The notes under the pieces: model-generated
What the model was told of the DNA's origin: nothing
Databases searched by the model: none
What the model saw: only the letters and a program-made list of their open reading frames with translations
Shown here: in pieces, positions 35,171 to 44,999 of the stretch
Position numbering within the stretch: the stretch's first letter is position 1
How the letters are laid out: each line of letters starts with the position of its first letter
Assembly (NCBI RefSeq): GCF_048323675.1
Contig: NZ_JBLWFK010000002.1
Coordinates: forward strand, 1,054,001-1,118,000
Length of the DNA: 64,000 nt
From: Mangrovimicrobium sp048323675
GTDB lineage: Bacteria; Pseudomonadota; Gammaproteobacteria; Pseudomonadales; Halieaceae
Reading direction: 5' to 3'
Translations under genes and position numbers: made by a program

Positions 35171-36639
35171 CTCGCCACCGGCAGGTTCTCGGCGCTGAAA
35201 CCGATAAAGCGTTCCAGCATGTTGTGCAGGGCACGCTCCAGCGGCTGCTGGCGCCGCAGTTTTTCCAGCATCGCCAGTTGCCAGCGGGCGCCGGTCTGCC
35301 CGTTGGCCAGCCGTGCCTCGATCACCTCGAGATAGTAATCGATCTCGCCGCTGTCGATCCCGATAGCGGCCAGACCGCGGGCAGCCACCGGCAGCAGCTC
35401 GGCGAGGATATCCCCGGCACTGCGCTCCTCGACCGTCCCGCGCAGGCCCCGGGGCCAGACCAGGTTCGCGGCCAGCCCGTGCTGCGCCGCGCGGTAGAAA
35501 TTGTACTGGGCGTAGTGGAACGGAATGGCGGCGAGCAATTCATCGAGATGCGGGCGCAGGCCCTCGGCGAGGCCGACCAGCAGCGCCGCGTTGGCCGCCA
35601 TGTCCACCGCGGTCGGGCCGGCTGGCAGGGCGCGCATCTCGATTCGCAGGTGACCGTCGCCGGCGTCGTCGTAGATCGGCCGGTTCCACAACCAGACCGT
35701 GCTCTGGTGCAGGCGCAGCTCGGCCAGCGAGGGCACCTCGCCCGCCGCCAGTTGCTCTTGCGGGCTGCGGGGAGCGCAAATCGGCAGTAGCGGCTCGTAG
35801 ACGCGCACTACTTCACGAAACATCTCCAGCGCACCGCGCCGGACCCAGCCCAGGCCAAAGCCGACCCGCGGCGGCCGCGCGCAACCGTAGGGGTCGAGGT
35901 GGCGCGTATCGATCGACTGCTTGAACAGGGGCACCCGGGTTTCCTGCCACAGGCGATGGCCGAACAGGGTCGGGGAATTGCCGGCAATCGCCAGCGCCAG
36001 CGGCGTCGCCAGCTGCACCGCGTTGAAGGTGTCGGCGTAGGCATCGGGAGACACCCGGTAGTGCAACTGGAAGGAGGTGTTGGCCCCCTCCAGGGTAATG
36101 TCGGCCATCTCCAGTTGCAGCGGGTCCTCACCATCGATACGCACCCGGAAGTGGCCGCCGCGGCGCTGGATCAGCTGGCGGGTCAGCGCGTGATAGCGCC
36201 GGCGATCAGTAATGCAGGCGACGCCAAAATCGGTTTCGCGCAGGGTCGGCAGGATGCCGATCGCCACGATGCGCCCGTCCCAGCGGGCGGCGATGGGCTC
36301 CAGCTTTTTGAGCATGTTGACCATCGCCGTTTCGGCGGCAAGGAACGGCCGCGCGTCCAGAGCGCTGTGCGGGAGGTTGAATTCGAGGTTGTAGCGATTC
36401 AGTTCCAGTGTCAGGCGCGGGTCCTGCGCGGCGGCCAGGACCTCGGCATTGACCATCAGCGGGTTGCCCTGGCGGTCCACCAGGTACATCTCCAGCTCCG
36501 CCCCGAAGGAGCCCGGGCCGGTGCCAAAGCCGGGCGTTCGCAGCAGCTGGTCGAGGGTATCGAGGTTGTCCTCCAGCCGCGCGCGGTACTGGCGCACGTC
36601 GGCGTGGCTGAAGTCGACCTGTTCGATTTCGATTCCCAT
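35158..36639 (-). CDS. GCS2-family glutamate--cysteine-ligase-like carboxylate-amine ligase
   Basis: This 493-residue protein of the YbdK/GCS2 fold has FGAELEMYLVD near the N-terminus, an ELNRYNLEFNLPHS segment, and the LRIEMRALPAGPTAVDMAAN block. Family members couple glutamate to an amine using ATP; the natural acceptor is often unknown. It is encoded just upstream of, and overlapping, an aspartoacylase-like hydrolase, a pairing that suggests a small-molecule amide pathway and not bulk glutathione synthesis. Confidence 0.83.
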   Translation of the reverse strand: MGIEIEQVDFSHADVRQYRARLEDNLDTLDQLLRTPGFGTGPGSFGAELEMYLVDRQGNPLMVNAEVLAAAQDPRLTLELNRYNLEFNLPHSALDARPFLAAETAMVNMLKKLEPIAARWDGRIVAIGILPTLRETDFGVACITDRRRYHALTRQLIQRRGGHFRVRIDGEDPLQLEMADITLEGANTSFQLHYRVSPDAYADTFNAVQLATPLALAIAGNSPTLFGHRLWQETRVPLFKQSIDTRHLDPYGCARPPRVGFGLGWVRRGALEMFREVVRVYEPLLPICAPRSPQEQLAAGEVPSLAELRLHQSTVWLWNRPIYDDAGDGHLRIEMRALPAGPTAVDMAANAALLVGLAEGLRPHLDELLAAIPFHYAQYNFYRAAQHGLAANLVWPRGLRGTVEERSAGDILAELLPVAARGLAAIGIDSGEIDYYLEVIEARLANGQTGARWQLAMLEKLRRQQPLERALHNMLERFIGFSAENLPVARWPL

Positions 36640-36694
36640 TGCCCCTCCCCTGCCGGCGGGCGTTGGCGGCTCACCTCATCGCGAGCGGTCCCGC

Positions 36695-37411
36695 TTACTC
36701 GATCGCAATCCTCAGCGATACATTGACATGATAGGCGTTTTCCCCGGCCGCGACCGGCATCGCCGCCTCGGCCATGGCCATGCGGGAACTTTCAAGCCGC
36801 GCCATCTTCGGCATCGGGGAGGAACTGTGCTCGGAAATCGAGAGGATATCCCCCAGCGTGACCCCGGCGGCCTTGGCCAGGGTGCGGGCCCTGCCCAGCG
36901 CGTCCTTCACCGCCAGGGCGCGCGCCGCGTCCAGGGCCACGGACGGATCCTCGTTGGTGAACTGCACGTTACCGCCCTCGTTGACCCCCAGGCTGACCGA
37001 CTGGTCGATGATCGCGCCGAGTTCGTCGAGCTTGCGCACCCGCACCGTGAGCCCGTTGCGCACCGTGTAGCCCACCAGCTTCGGCGGGGTATCGTCGCGG
37101 GACTGCGGGTAGACATAGCGCGGCTGGATGGAAAAGTTCGCAGTCTGCAGGTCGCGCTCCTCGATGCCCGCCGCCCGCATCGCCTTGAGCACCTGGGCCA
37201 GGGCCTCGGAATTGGCGTCGAGCGCGGCGCGGGCGGTCTCCGCCTCCCGCACCACAGCGAGTTCGACAATCGCCATGTCCGGCGCCATTGCCGACTGGGC
37301 CTCGCCGCTGACGGAAATTTCCCGCAGTGGCGCCTCTGCTGCCTGCAGGGGCGCCAGCGGGAACAACAGCAGGGCACAGCATACCGCGAGTGAAACTGGG
37401 TTAGAGCGCAT
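36695..37411 (-). CDS. SIMPL (DUF541) domain exported protein
   Basis: This 238-residue protein has a signal peptide (CCALLLFPLAPLQAAEA) and the SIMPL domain that spans the rest (ISVSGEAQSAMAPDMAIVEL at the start). Family members are periplasmic or outer-membrane oligomers of unclear role, such as BP26 and YggE. The ATG at 37411 has an AAGGA site, so the frame extension to 37429 is not used. It is separated from the GCS2 gene by 55 bp. Confidence 0.88.
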   Translation of the reverse strand: MRSNPVSLAVCCALLLFPLAPLQAAEAPLREISVSGEAQSAMAPDMAIVELAVVREAETARAALDANSEALAQVLKAMRAAGIEERDLQTANFSIQPRYVYPQSRDDTPPKLVGYTVRNGLTVRVRKLDELGAIIDQSVSLGVNEGGNVQFTNEDPSVALDAARALAVKDALGRARTLAKAAGVTLGDILSISEHSSSPMPKMARLESSRMAMAEAAMPVAAGENAYHVNVSLRIAIE

Positions 37412-37473
37412 GGCTTGATCCTTCTCCATTGTTTGGCATTACTGACTGGCTATCCCCGCAATGGTTCCCGGTG

Positions 37474-38312
37474 CTAGAGGTGCGACGCGTGGAACGCGAT
37501 GTGCTCGCCGATAAAGGTGGAGATGAAGAAATAGCTGTGGTCGTAGCCCGGTTGCGTGCGCAACACCAGCGGATAGCCGGCGGCATCCGCCGCCTCGCGC
37601 AGCAGCTCCGGACGCAATTGCTCTGCCAGGAAGCTGTCCGCCTCGCCCTGGTCGACCAGCAGGGGCAATTGCTCACCGGCCAGGCGGATGAGACAACTGG
37701 CATCGTAGGCCTCCCAGGCGTCCCGGTCATTGCCGAGATAATGGGAGAAGGCCTTGACTCCCCAGGGGCAGCGCATGGGCGCACAGATCGGCGCGAACGC
37801 CGACACCGAGCGGTATTGGCCCGGGTTGCGCAGGGCGATCACCAGCGCGCCGTGGCCGCCCATGGAGTGGCCGAAGATGGACGCCCGCGCCGGGTCCAGC
37901 GGCAGTCCGTCCAGCAGGCCGGGCAGCTCGTTCACCACGTAATCGTACATGCGGTAATGGGACGCCCAGGGCGCCTGCGTCGCGTTGACGTAGAATCCGG
38001 CACCCAGGCCGAAATCCCAGGCACTCTCGGGATCGTCCGGCACGCCCTCCCCGCGCGGACTGGTGTCCGGCGCGAGGATCGCCACGCCGTGGGCTGCGGC
38101 GTAGCGCTGCGCCCCGGCCTTGGTGACGAAGTTCTCGTCGCTGCAGGTGAGGCCGGAGAGCCAGTACAACAGCGGCACCGGCTCGCTCTCCGCCTGCGGC
38201 GGCAGGTACAGCGAGAAGTTCATGCTGCAGTCCAGTGCTTCGGAACGGTGGGTGTAGCGCTGTTGCAGGCCGCCAAAACAGCGGCTCTCGGCAATTTTCT
38301 CCAGGCCGGACA

Positions 38313-38313
<1 letters not shown>
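37474..38313 (-). CDS. frmB: S-formylglutathione hydrolase
   Basis: This 279-residue esterase-D-type alpha/beta hydrolase hydrolyses S-formylglutathione to formate and glutathione. The nucleophile is Ser150 in FGHSMGGHGALV; an acid (VDQGEAD) and His (PGYDHSYFF) complete the triad, and WLSGLTCSDENF is the family N-terminal block. Its ATG overlaps the stop of the dehydrogenase gene by one base, so the two act as a formaldehyde-detoxification operon. Confidence 0.95.
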
Positions 38314-39419
<1,106 letters not shown>

Positions 39420-39531
39420 GAGGGGACTCCCAATCTGAGTAATTCGTAATTCCTGAATCTTGCTGCATAGCATGGCTGGGTGTGTGCCGGGAACTGCTTG
39501 TTGGGCTGGTGCATTCTTCAGGTGCTCCGCA

Positions 39532-39662
39532 CAGGCCGTATATTACCTGGTGGAACACGCCAAACAGCGCACATGCCCGAAAAGAGGGGCAGGCTCTCCA
39601 TGTGCAGGCTCGGTCGGCGACGTCCTGTCGCCTCACGGTTCCACCAGGTAATATACGGCCTG
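39532..39662 (+). repeat. palindromic element A (24-bp perfect arms)
   Basis: The arms 39532-39555 and 39639-39662 are exact reverse complements over 24 bp and end in GGAA/TTCC. The core 39556-39638 carries the family hairpins. In this copy the loop of hairpin 1 (GCACAT 39569-39574, ATGTGC 39600-39605) has grown to 25 nt and holds its own small hairpin. It sits between the divergent frmA and crotonase genes. Confidence 0.9.
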
Positions 39663-39785
39663 CACGCAGCTGTGCCACGCCCGGACCTTCATTGCACCTG
39701 GCTAGCAGCGCTTTCCCGACGCACTGCGTTTGCAGGTTTGAGTCCGTCCAAGACCTATTAACTAACAGCCAAATTCCAGTGCGCA

Positions 39786-39804
39786 CAGTATAGAGGCTAT
39801 ACTG
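39786..39804. promoter_or_regulatory. palindromic operator overlapping a -10-like box
   Basis: CAGTATAG (39786-39793) and CTATACTG (39797-39804) are perfect reverse complements separated by AGG. The right half contains TATACT, a plausible -10 box for the crotonase gene starting at 39853. This is the classic arrangement of a repressor operator; no regulator is encoded next to it. Confidence 0.5.
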
Positions 39805-39852
39805 CTGCAATACCCGCCTTCCCCGGAAATTTAACCCCAGGAGCCACGCCCT

Positions 39853-40674
39853 ATGAGCGAGCTGGTCAGCGTCACGATTGAAAACCACGTCGCCGAGGTC
39901 TGCCTCAATCGGCCGGAGAAAATGAACGCCCTGTCCTGGGCCATGTTCGAGGCCATTACTTCAGCCGGACGCGAGCTGGCTGGCAACCGGGACGTACGTG
40001 TGGTGGTCCTGCACGGCGCCGGGGACCACTTCTGCGCCGGCCTCGACCTGGAGAACTTCGCCGACTTCACTCCCGGCAAGGACTTTTTCGGTCCCGGCCG
40101 CGGCGGCGAGTGGCCCAATTACTACCAGGCCCCCGCCTGGGTCTGGCGCGAGTTGCCGGTGCCGGTGATCTGCGCCCTGCACGGCGTGGCTTATGGCGGC
40201 GGGCTGCAGATCGCCCTCGGGGCGGACATCCGCATCGCCCATCCCGCCTGCCGCCTGTCGGTGATGGAAATCAAGTGGGGCCTGATCCCGGACATGAGCG
40301 CCTCCCAGACCCTGCGCGACCTGGTGCGTGTCGACGTCGCCAAGGAACTCACCTTCAGCGGCAGGGTCGTAGAAGGAGCCGAGGCACTCGCCCTCGGGCT
40401 GGTAACCCAGCTGGCGGATGAACCGCTGGCAGCCGCGCGCGCCATGGCAACGGCCATCGCCGGGCGCAACCCCGACGCGGTGTCACTGGGAAAATACCTG
40501 CTCAATGAAACCCGCAGTGGCGACACCGGCGCCGGCCTGCAGGCGGAAGAAAACCTGCAGAAGCGCCTGCTGGGCAGTGCCAACCAGCTCGAAGCGGTGA
40601 TGGCCAGCCTGGAGAAGCGCGCGGCGAATTTCGGCGAGCGCGGTTTCGGCAGTTTCAACGAACTCGACAACTGA
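39853..40674 (+). CDS. enoyl-CoA hydratase/isomerase
   Basis: This 273-residue crotonase has intact oxyanion-hole segments (GDHFCAGLDL and HGVAYGGGLQIALGADIRIA). The catalytic region reads SVMEIKWGLIPDMSAS; the acidic residue and Pro pattern place it with crotonases of uncertain substrate annotated as isomerase/hydratase. A GGAG site precedes the ATG. It is followed after 11 bp by a glutathione S-transferase gene, suggesting a small operon. Confidence 0.87.
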   Translation: MSELVSVTIENHVAEVCLNRPEKMNALSWAMFEAITSAGRELAGNRDVRVVVLHGAGDHFCAGLDLENFADFTPGKDFFGPGRGGEWPNYYQAPAWVWRELPVPVICALHGVAYGGGLQIALGADIRIAHPACRLSVMEIKWGLIPDMSASQTLRDLVRVDVAKELTFSGRVVEGAEALALGLVTQLADEPLAAARAMATAIAGRNPDAVSLGKYLLNETRSGDTGAGLQAEENLQKRLLGSANQLEAVMASLEKRAANFGERGFGSFNELDN

Positions 40675-40685
40675 CAAGGAATCAC

Positions 40686-41519
40686 ATGAACGCTTATGTC
40701 CCGCCCCGGGTCTGGACCTGGGACAAGGAAAATGGTGGCACTTTCGCTACGATCAACCGGCCGACGGCCGGGGCGACACATGAAAAGGAGCTGCCCGTGG
40801 GCCAGCACCCGCTGCAGCTTTATTCGCTGGGAACGCCCAACGGCCAGAAAGTCACCATTATGCTGGAGGAATTGCTCGCCCTGGGATTCAGCGATGCGGA
40901 ATACGACGCCTGGAAAATCAATATCGGCGACGGCGACCAGTTCAGCTCCGGATTCGTCAGTATCAATCCCAATTCGAAGATCCCCGCGCTGGTCGACCAC
41001 AGTGGCACAACCCCCTTCCGCATTTTCGAATCCGGGGCGATCCTGATGCACCTGGCGGAAAAATTCGGTGTGTTCGTGCCCACCGCGCCCGCAGCCCGCG
41101 CCGAGTGCCTCTCCTGGCTGTTCTGGCAAATGGGCGCTGCCCCCTTCCTCGGTGGCGGCTTCGGCCACTTCTACGCCTATGCGCCGGAACCCATGGAATA
41201 CCCGATCAACCGCTACGCCATGGAAGTCAAACGGCAGCTCGACGTGCTGGACCAGCGCTTGGCGGTCACCCCCTGGCTGGCCGGCGACGAATACTCGCTC
41301 GCGGATATCGCCACCTTCCCCTGGCACGGCAAGCTGGTGATCGGCAACGCCTATGACGCGCAGGAGTTTCTCGACGTGGAACGTTACACCCACGTGGCCC
41401 GCTGGGCGCGCGAGATCGACGCCCGGCCAGCAGTACAGCGCGGCCTGCGGGTGAATCGCGATCCCGGTGAAAGCGGCCTGGGTGTACCGGAGCGCCACAG
41501 CGCAGCGGATTTCGACTGA
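40686..41519 (+). CDS. yghU: glutathione S-transferase, YghU/nu class
   Basis: This 277-residue protein has an N-terminal extension before the thioredoxin fold (NAYVPPRVWTWDKENGG, typical of YghU), then LYSLGTPNGQKVTIMLEE, NPNSKIPALVD and ESGAILMHLAEKFG. The class acts as a disulfide-bond reductase towards organic peroxides or small disulfides and binds two glutathiones. It follows the crotonase by 11 bp and precedes a protease-like gene by 11 bp. Confidence 0.92.
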   Translation: MNAYVPPRVWTWDKENGGTFATINRPTAGATHEKELPVGQHPLQLYSLGTPNGQKVTIMLEELLALGFSDAEYDAWKINIGDGDQFSSGFVSINPNSKIPALVDHSGTTPFRIFESGAILMHLAEKFGVFVPTAPAARAECLSWLFWQMGAAPFLGGGFGHFYAYAPEPMEYPINRYAMEVKRQLDVLDQRLAVTPWLAGDEYSLADIATFPWHGKLVIGNAYDAQEFLDVERYTHVARWAREIDARPAVQRGLRVNRDPGESGLGVPERHSAADFD

Positions 41520-41530
41520 GCGAGGGCAAC

Positions 41531-42094
41531 TTGCAAACGGGGCAACAGCCGGACGGTATCCGCACCCAGAAACGCATGGGAGTGGGTATGATGGTGATGG
41601 CCTGGGTGCTGGTACTGGGTTTCGGCGCCTGGTTTTTCTCTGGCCTGCTGGAACGCCAGTTCAATCCCAACACCAGCCTCGTCACCACCGAAAATGCCGG
41701 TGGCGTGCGCGAAGTCACCCTCAAGCGCAACAAGTACGGCCACTACGTGACCAGCGGTGCAATCAATGGCACGCCGGTCACTTTCATGCTGGATACCGGC
41801 GCGACCGGCGTCGCCATCCCGGTGGCGCTCGCCGAGCGCATGCGCCTGTCCCGCGGGCGCGCCTTCCAGAGCCAGACGGCCAACGGCACGACCCTGAGCT
41901 ACGCCACACGTCTGGACTCCGTCGCGGTGGGCGGTATCGAACTGGCGGATGTACCGGCCTCGATTGTCACCGGCCTGGAGATGAACCAGGTCCTGCTGGG
42001 CATGACCTTTCTCAAGCACATCGAGTTCAGCCAGCGGGGGGATACCCTGACACTGCGGCAGTATCCCGACCAGGTTAACCTGTCCCGCAATTAG
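41531..42094 (+). CDS. membrane-anchored retropepsin-like aspartic protease (TIGR02281 type)
   Basis: This 187-residue protein has one N-terminal membrane helix (about 18-38) followed by a clan AA aspartic protease domain with MLDTGATGVAIP (catalytic Asp88) and a flap/strand pattern ending LLGMTFLKHIEF. Only one Asp-Thr-Gly is present, so it should act as a dimer. The TTG at 41531 follows a GAGGG site; an ATG at 41576 is possible and would still retain the membrane helix. The substrate is unknown. Confidence 0.85.
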   Translation: MQTGQQPDGIRTQKRMGVGMMVMAWVLVLGFGAWFFSGLLERQFNPNTSLVTTENAGGVREVTLKRNKYGHYVTSGAINGTPVTFMLDTGATGVAIPVALAERMRLSRGRAFQSQTANGTTLSYATRLDSVAVGGIELADVPASIVTGLEMNQVLLGMTFLKHIEFSQRGDTLTLRQYPDQVNLSRN

Positions 42095-42186
42095 CGGGCG
42101 TCCACGTCAGGGGGCTTCGTATAGCAAACGGAAATGCCGCAGGGATCCGGTCTTTCAGGATTCCTGTCAGCACGGAAGTTATGGCT

Positions 42187-43173
42187 TCAATCCTGTTCGA
42201 GGTCCAGGATCACCTTGCCCCGCGCCCGGCGCTCCGCCAGGCAGTTGAAGGCGTCGACGTACTGTTCGAAGGGAAACACGTCGGTGACCACCGGGTTGAG
42301 TTTGCCTTCGGCAAACAGCTGCCAGAGCTCCTCCACGTTGCGCAGGTTGCGCTCCGGTTCCTCGCCGCTGAAGCGGCCGTAGAACACGCCGACAATGGAA
42401 CAGCCCTTGAGCAGGGCCAGGTTGAGGGGAATTTTCGGGATCGGCCCGCTGGCGAATCCGATCACCAGGAAGCGTCCGTTCCAGGCCATGTTGCGCAGCG
42501 CCGCTTCCGAATAGTCGCCGCCCACCGGGTCGTAAACCACGTCTACCCCGCGGCCGCCGGTCATTTCCTTCAGGGTACTCTTGAGGTCGACCTCGCTGTA
42601 GTTGATGACCTCGTCGGCGCCGAGTTCGCGGCACAGGGCGAGTTTCTCGTCGCTGCTGGCGGCGGCGATCACGTGCGCTCCCAGCATTTTGCCGATTTCC
42701 ACCGCGGTGGCGCCCACCCCGCCGGCGGCGCCGAGCACCAGCAGCGTTTCACCCGCCTTGAGGTCGGCGCGCTGTTTCAGCGCATGGTAGGAAGTGAAAT
42801 AGGTCAGGCTGATACCGGCGGCCTGTACGAAGCTGAGCGCCTCGGGCATGGGGTAGACTTCCGCTTCGTTGACCACGCGCTCCGCGGCGAACGCGCCGTG
42901 GGTGCTGGCCGCGATCACCTTGTCGCCCACCTTGTAGCGGGTCACGCCCTCGCCCACCGCGCGCACCACGCCGGCACATTCCGCGCCCGGCACGAAGGGC
43001 ATATCCGGCTGGGTCTGGTACTTGCCCTGGATCATCAGCAGGTCGGGAAAATTCAGGCCTGCGGCTTTCACCGCGACGCGCACCTCGCCGGGGCCGCAGT
43101 CGGGTAGATCCCAGTCATTCACCAGTTGCAGTGATTCGGCGGGGCCGTGTTCGCGGCATACTATGGCTTTCAT
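42187..43173 (-). CDS. NADPH:quinone oxidoreductase (zinc-independent MDR family)
   Basis: This 328-residue medium-chain dehydrogenase has no zinc-binding cysteines. AAGLNFPDLLMIQGKYQ, FVPGAECAGVV and the nucleotide site LVLGAAGGVGATAVEIGK identify the quinone-oxidoreductase branch; PFEQYVDAFNCLAERRARGK is the family C-terminus. It probably reduces quinones or enones. It is divergent from the peroxiredoxin gene, a pairing that would fit oxidative-stress response. Confidence 0.9.
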   Translation of the reverse strand: MKAIVCREHGPAESLQLVNDWDLPDCGPGEVRVAVKAAGLNFPDLLMIQGKYQTQPDMPFVPGAECAGVVRAVGEGVTRYKVGDKVIAASTHGAFAAERVVNEAEVYPMPEALSFVQAAGISLTYFTSYHALKQRADLKAGETLLVLGAAGGVGATAVEIGKMLGAHVIAAASSDEKLALCRELGADEVINYSEVDLKSTLKEMTGGRGVDVVYDPVGGDYSEAALRNMAWNGRFLVIGFASGPIPKIPLNLALLKGCSIVGVFYGRFSGEEPERNLRNVEELWQLFAEGKLNPVVTDVFPFEQYVDAFNCLAERRARGKVILDLEQD

Positions 43174-43340
43174 CCCAATTTTCTCCTGTTATCGCTATTG
43201 GCTGGTGCGCACCTGGCGACGCCCCACTGGGGCCCGGGGCGCAGGCATTCCGTCGCGGGCAGCATACACCATTGGCGAAAATCACCGGCATTTATTATCT
43301 TTATGCTGTTGCATTCACCCTGTCACTGATGGAGAAAACC

Positions 43341-43913
43341 ATGCCCATGCTCGAGAGAGTGCCCGATGTCACCTTCAAAACCCGCGTGCGCGACGAGTCC
43401 GTCGAAGGCCCCAATCCCTTCCGCTGGCAGGACCTGACCAGCGCGGAAATTTTCGGCGGCAAGAAAGTCGTGCTGTTTTCCCTGCCCGGCGCATTTACCC
43501 CGACCTGCTCTTCCAACCACCTGCCGCGCTACGAGGAACTCTACGAGGAGTTCAAGGCCCTGGGCGTGGACCAGATCATTTGCATCTCGGTGAATGACGC
43601 CTTCGTGATGTTCCAGTGGGGCAAGCAGATCGGCAACAGGAACGTCTTCCTGCTGCCCGACGGCAACGGCGAATTCACCCGCAAGATGGGCATGCTGGTG
43701 GACAAGTCCAACCTCGGCTTCGGCATGCGCAGCTGGCGTTATTCCATGCTGGTGGACGATGGCAAAATCGCAAAGGCGTTCGTCGAGCCGGACTTCGGCG
43801 ACAACTGCCCCACCGATCCCTTCGAGGTTTCCGATGCGGACACCATGCTGGCCTACATGAAGGGCACGGAATCCAGCGGTGTCAGCGCGCCGGTGCGCGC
43901 CTTCGAGGGCTGA
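43341..43913 (+). CDS. peroxiredoxin (Prx5/hybrid type)
   Basis: This 190-residue thiol peroxidase has the active-site motif PGAFTPTCSSNH (Thr53, peroxidatic Cys56) and the VNDAFVMFQWGKQ block characteristic of Prx5. No glutaredoxin domain is fused and no second conserved Cys is obvious, so it may use an external thiol. The ATG at 43341 has a GGAG 8 bp upstream. A strong hairpin after the gene may stop transcription. Confidence 0.92.
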   Translation: MPMLERVPDVTFKTRVRDESVEGPNPFRWQDLTSAEIFGGKKVVLFSLPGAFTPTCSSNHLPRYEELYEEFKALGVDQIICISVNDAFVMFQWGKQIGNRNVFLLPDGNGEFTRKMGMLVDKSNLGFGMRSWRYSMLVDDGKIAKAFVEPDFGDNCPTDPFEVSDADTMLAYMKGTESSGVSAPVRAFEG

Positions 43914-43946
43914 TCGAACACCTACCTCCCGGCACCTTTCCCGGTA

Positions 43947-43975
43947 TGGCGCCGGCCCGCAAGGGGCTGGCGCCA
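43947..43975. terminator. hairpin between convergent peroxiredoxin and LLM genes
   Basis: TGGCGCC (43947-43953) pairs with GGCGCCA (43969-43975), with further pairing around a GCAA loop and a one-base bulge. There is no T-run, so it is a terminator-like or mRNA-end hairpin and not a clear intrinsic terminator. Confidence 0.5.
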
Positions 43976-44011
43976 GAATCCCACCCGCCGCGGGTGCGGC
44001 ACAGGCGCAGA

Positions 44012-44896
44012 CTACTGATTTGCTGGCGCCAGCAATTCCAGGATTTTTTCATCCTCCGGCGAATGCCGCGACATATCCCGCCGCAGGGACTGGATGCAGA
44101 CATGATCGGCACCCGCATCCCAGTGTTGCTGTATCCGCTCGCGGATGGTGTCCTCGTCGCCCCAGGCCACGATGGCGTCGACCAGCCGGTCCGAACCCCC
44201 GTTCTCCAGGTCTTCCGTGGAAAACCCCTGGCGCAGGTAACTGTTCTGGTAGTTCGGCAGGCTGAAGGACATCGCCAGGGCCTGCCGGGCAATGCCCCGG
44301 GCAATCTCCGGGTCAGCCTCCAGCACCACCATCTGCTCGGGGCACAGCAGTTTATCGGGCCCGAGGATCTCCCGGGCCAGGGCGGTATGCTCCGGTGTCA
44401 CGTTGTAGGGATGCGCGCCATCGGCCTCGGTGGCGGCAAGCTTCAGCATCAGCGGGCCCAGGGCCCCGAGTACGGTTTTGGGCTCTTCCGCGGGGCGCGG
44501 CCCCAGGTACTGGGACGCCCGCATCCGCTGCAGGTAACTGCGCATGGCCGGCACCGGCCTGGCGTAGGCCTGGCCCATTGCGCCCTCGACAAAGTGCGAG
44601 TGGGAGACACCCAGCCCCAGCAGGAAGCGCCCTGCGGACTGTTCCGCCAGCGCATAGCGGGCGTTCTGCATGGCGAAGGGATCGCGTGCGTAGATACTGG
44701 CGATCCCGGTCGCCAGGTTCAGGGTCGTGGTATGTGCCAGCAACCAGGAGCAGGTCACCATCGGGTCCCGGGTCATTATCTCGGGCACCCACAGGGTCGA
44801 GTAACCCCAGGCCTCTACGCGTTTGGCAAAAGCTGCGCTGTCGGCGGCGGTCATGAAATTGGCCAGGCTCCAGACGCCGAGTTTTCCGGGGGTCAT
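44012..44896 (-). CDS. LLM-class flavin/F420-dependent oxidoreductase (TIGR03620-like)
   Basis: This 294-residue luciferase-like TIM barrel has GKLGVWSLANFMTAAD at the start, WGYSTLWVPEIMTRDP, and SAGRFLLGLGVSHSHFVEG. It is more similar in pattern to the protein at 33187-34104 than to FMN monooxygenases such as SsuD. It is the last gene of the minus-strand catabolic cluster but is separated from the SDR gene by an intrinsic terminator, so it probably has its own promoter. Confidence 0.85.
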   Translation of the reverse strand: MTPGKLGVWSLANFMTAADSAAFAKRVEAWGYSTLWVPEIMTRDPMVTCSWLLAHTTTLNLATGIASIYARDPFAMQNARYALAEQSAGRFLLGLGVSHSHFVEGAMGQAYARPVPAMRSYLQRMRASQYLGPRPAEEPKTVLGALGPLMLKLAATEADGAHPYNVTPEHTALAREILGPDKLLCPEQMVVLEADPEIARGIARQALAMSFSLPNYQNSYLRQGFSTEDLENGGSDRLVDAIVAWGDEDTIRERIQQHWDAGADHVCIQSLRRDMSRHSPEDEKILELLAPANQ

Positions 44897-44935
44897 AATC
44901 AGTTCCAGTTCTCGGGAATTTTCAGCAGTGTAGGC

Positions 44936-44969
44936 AAAAACGGCGCCCGGGTATCAACCCCGGGCGCCG
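44936..44969 (-). terminator. intrinsic terminator of the catabolic operon
   Basis: On the minus strand an 11-bp perfect stem (CGGCGCCCGGG/CCCGGGCGCCG, 44941-44951 and 44959-44969) is followed by TTTTT. It lies about 30 bp after the SDR stop at 45000. Confidence 0.85.
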
Positions 44970-44999
44970 CCTGGCAGACTTGGCGCGCGCCCCCCCCGG

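Larger units (their letters stand above)
39420..39852. other. 433-bp divergent intergenic region frmA/crotonase
   Basis: The region contains the frmA leader with a direct GTAATTC repeat, element A at 39532-39662 and the palindrome at 39786-39804. I see no coding frame of protein-like character on either strand in the rest. Confidence 0.6.

Noticed and set aside
44012..44896. SsuD-type alkanesulfonate monooxygenase
   Set aside because: The sequence pattern is that of the TIGR03620-like LLM group, and no ssu or sulfonate transport genes are adjacent.
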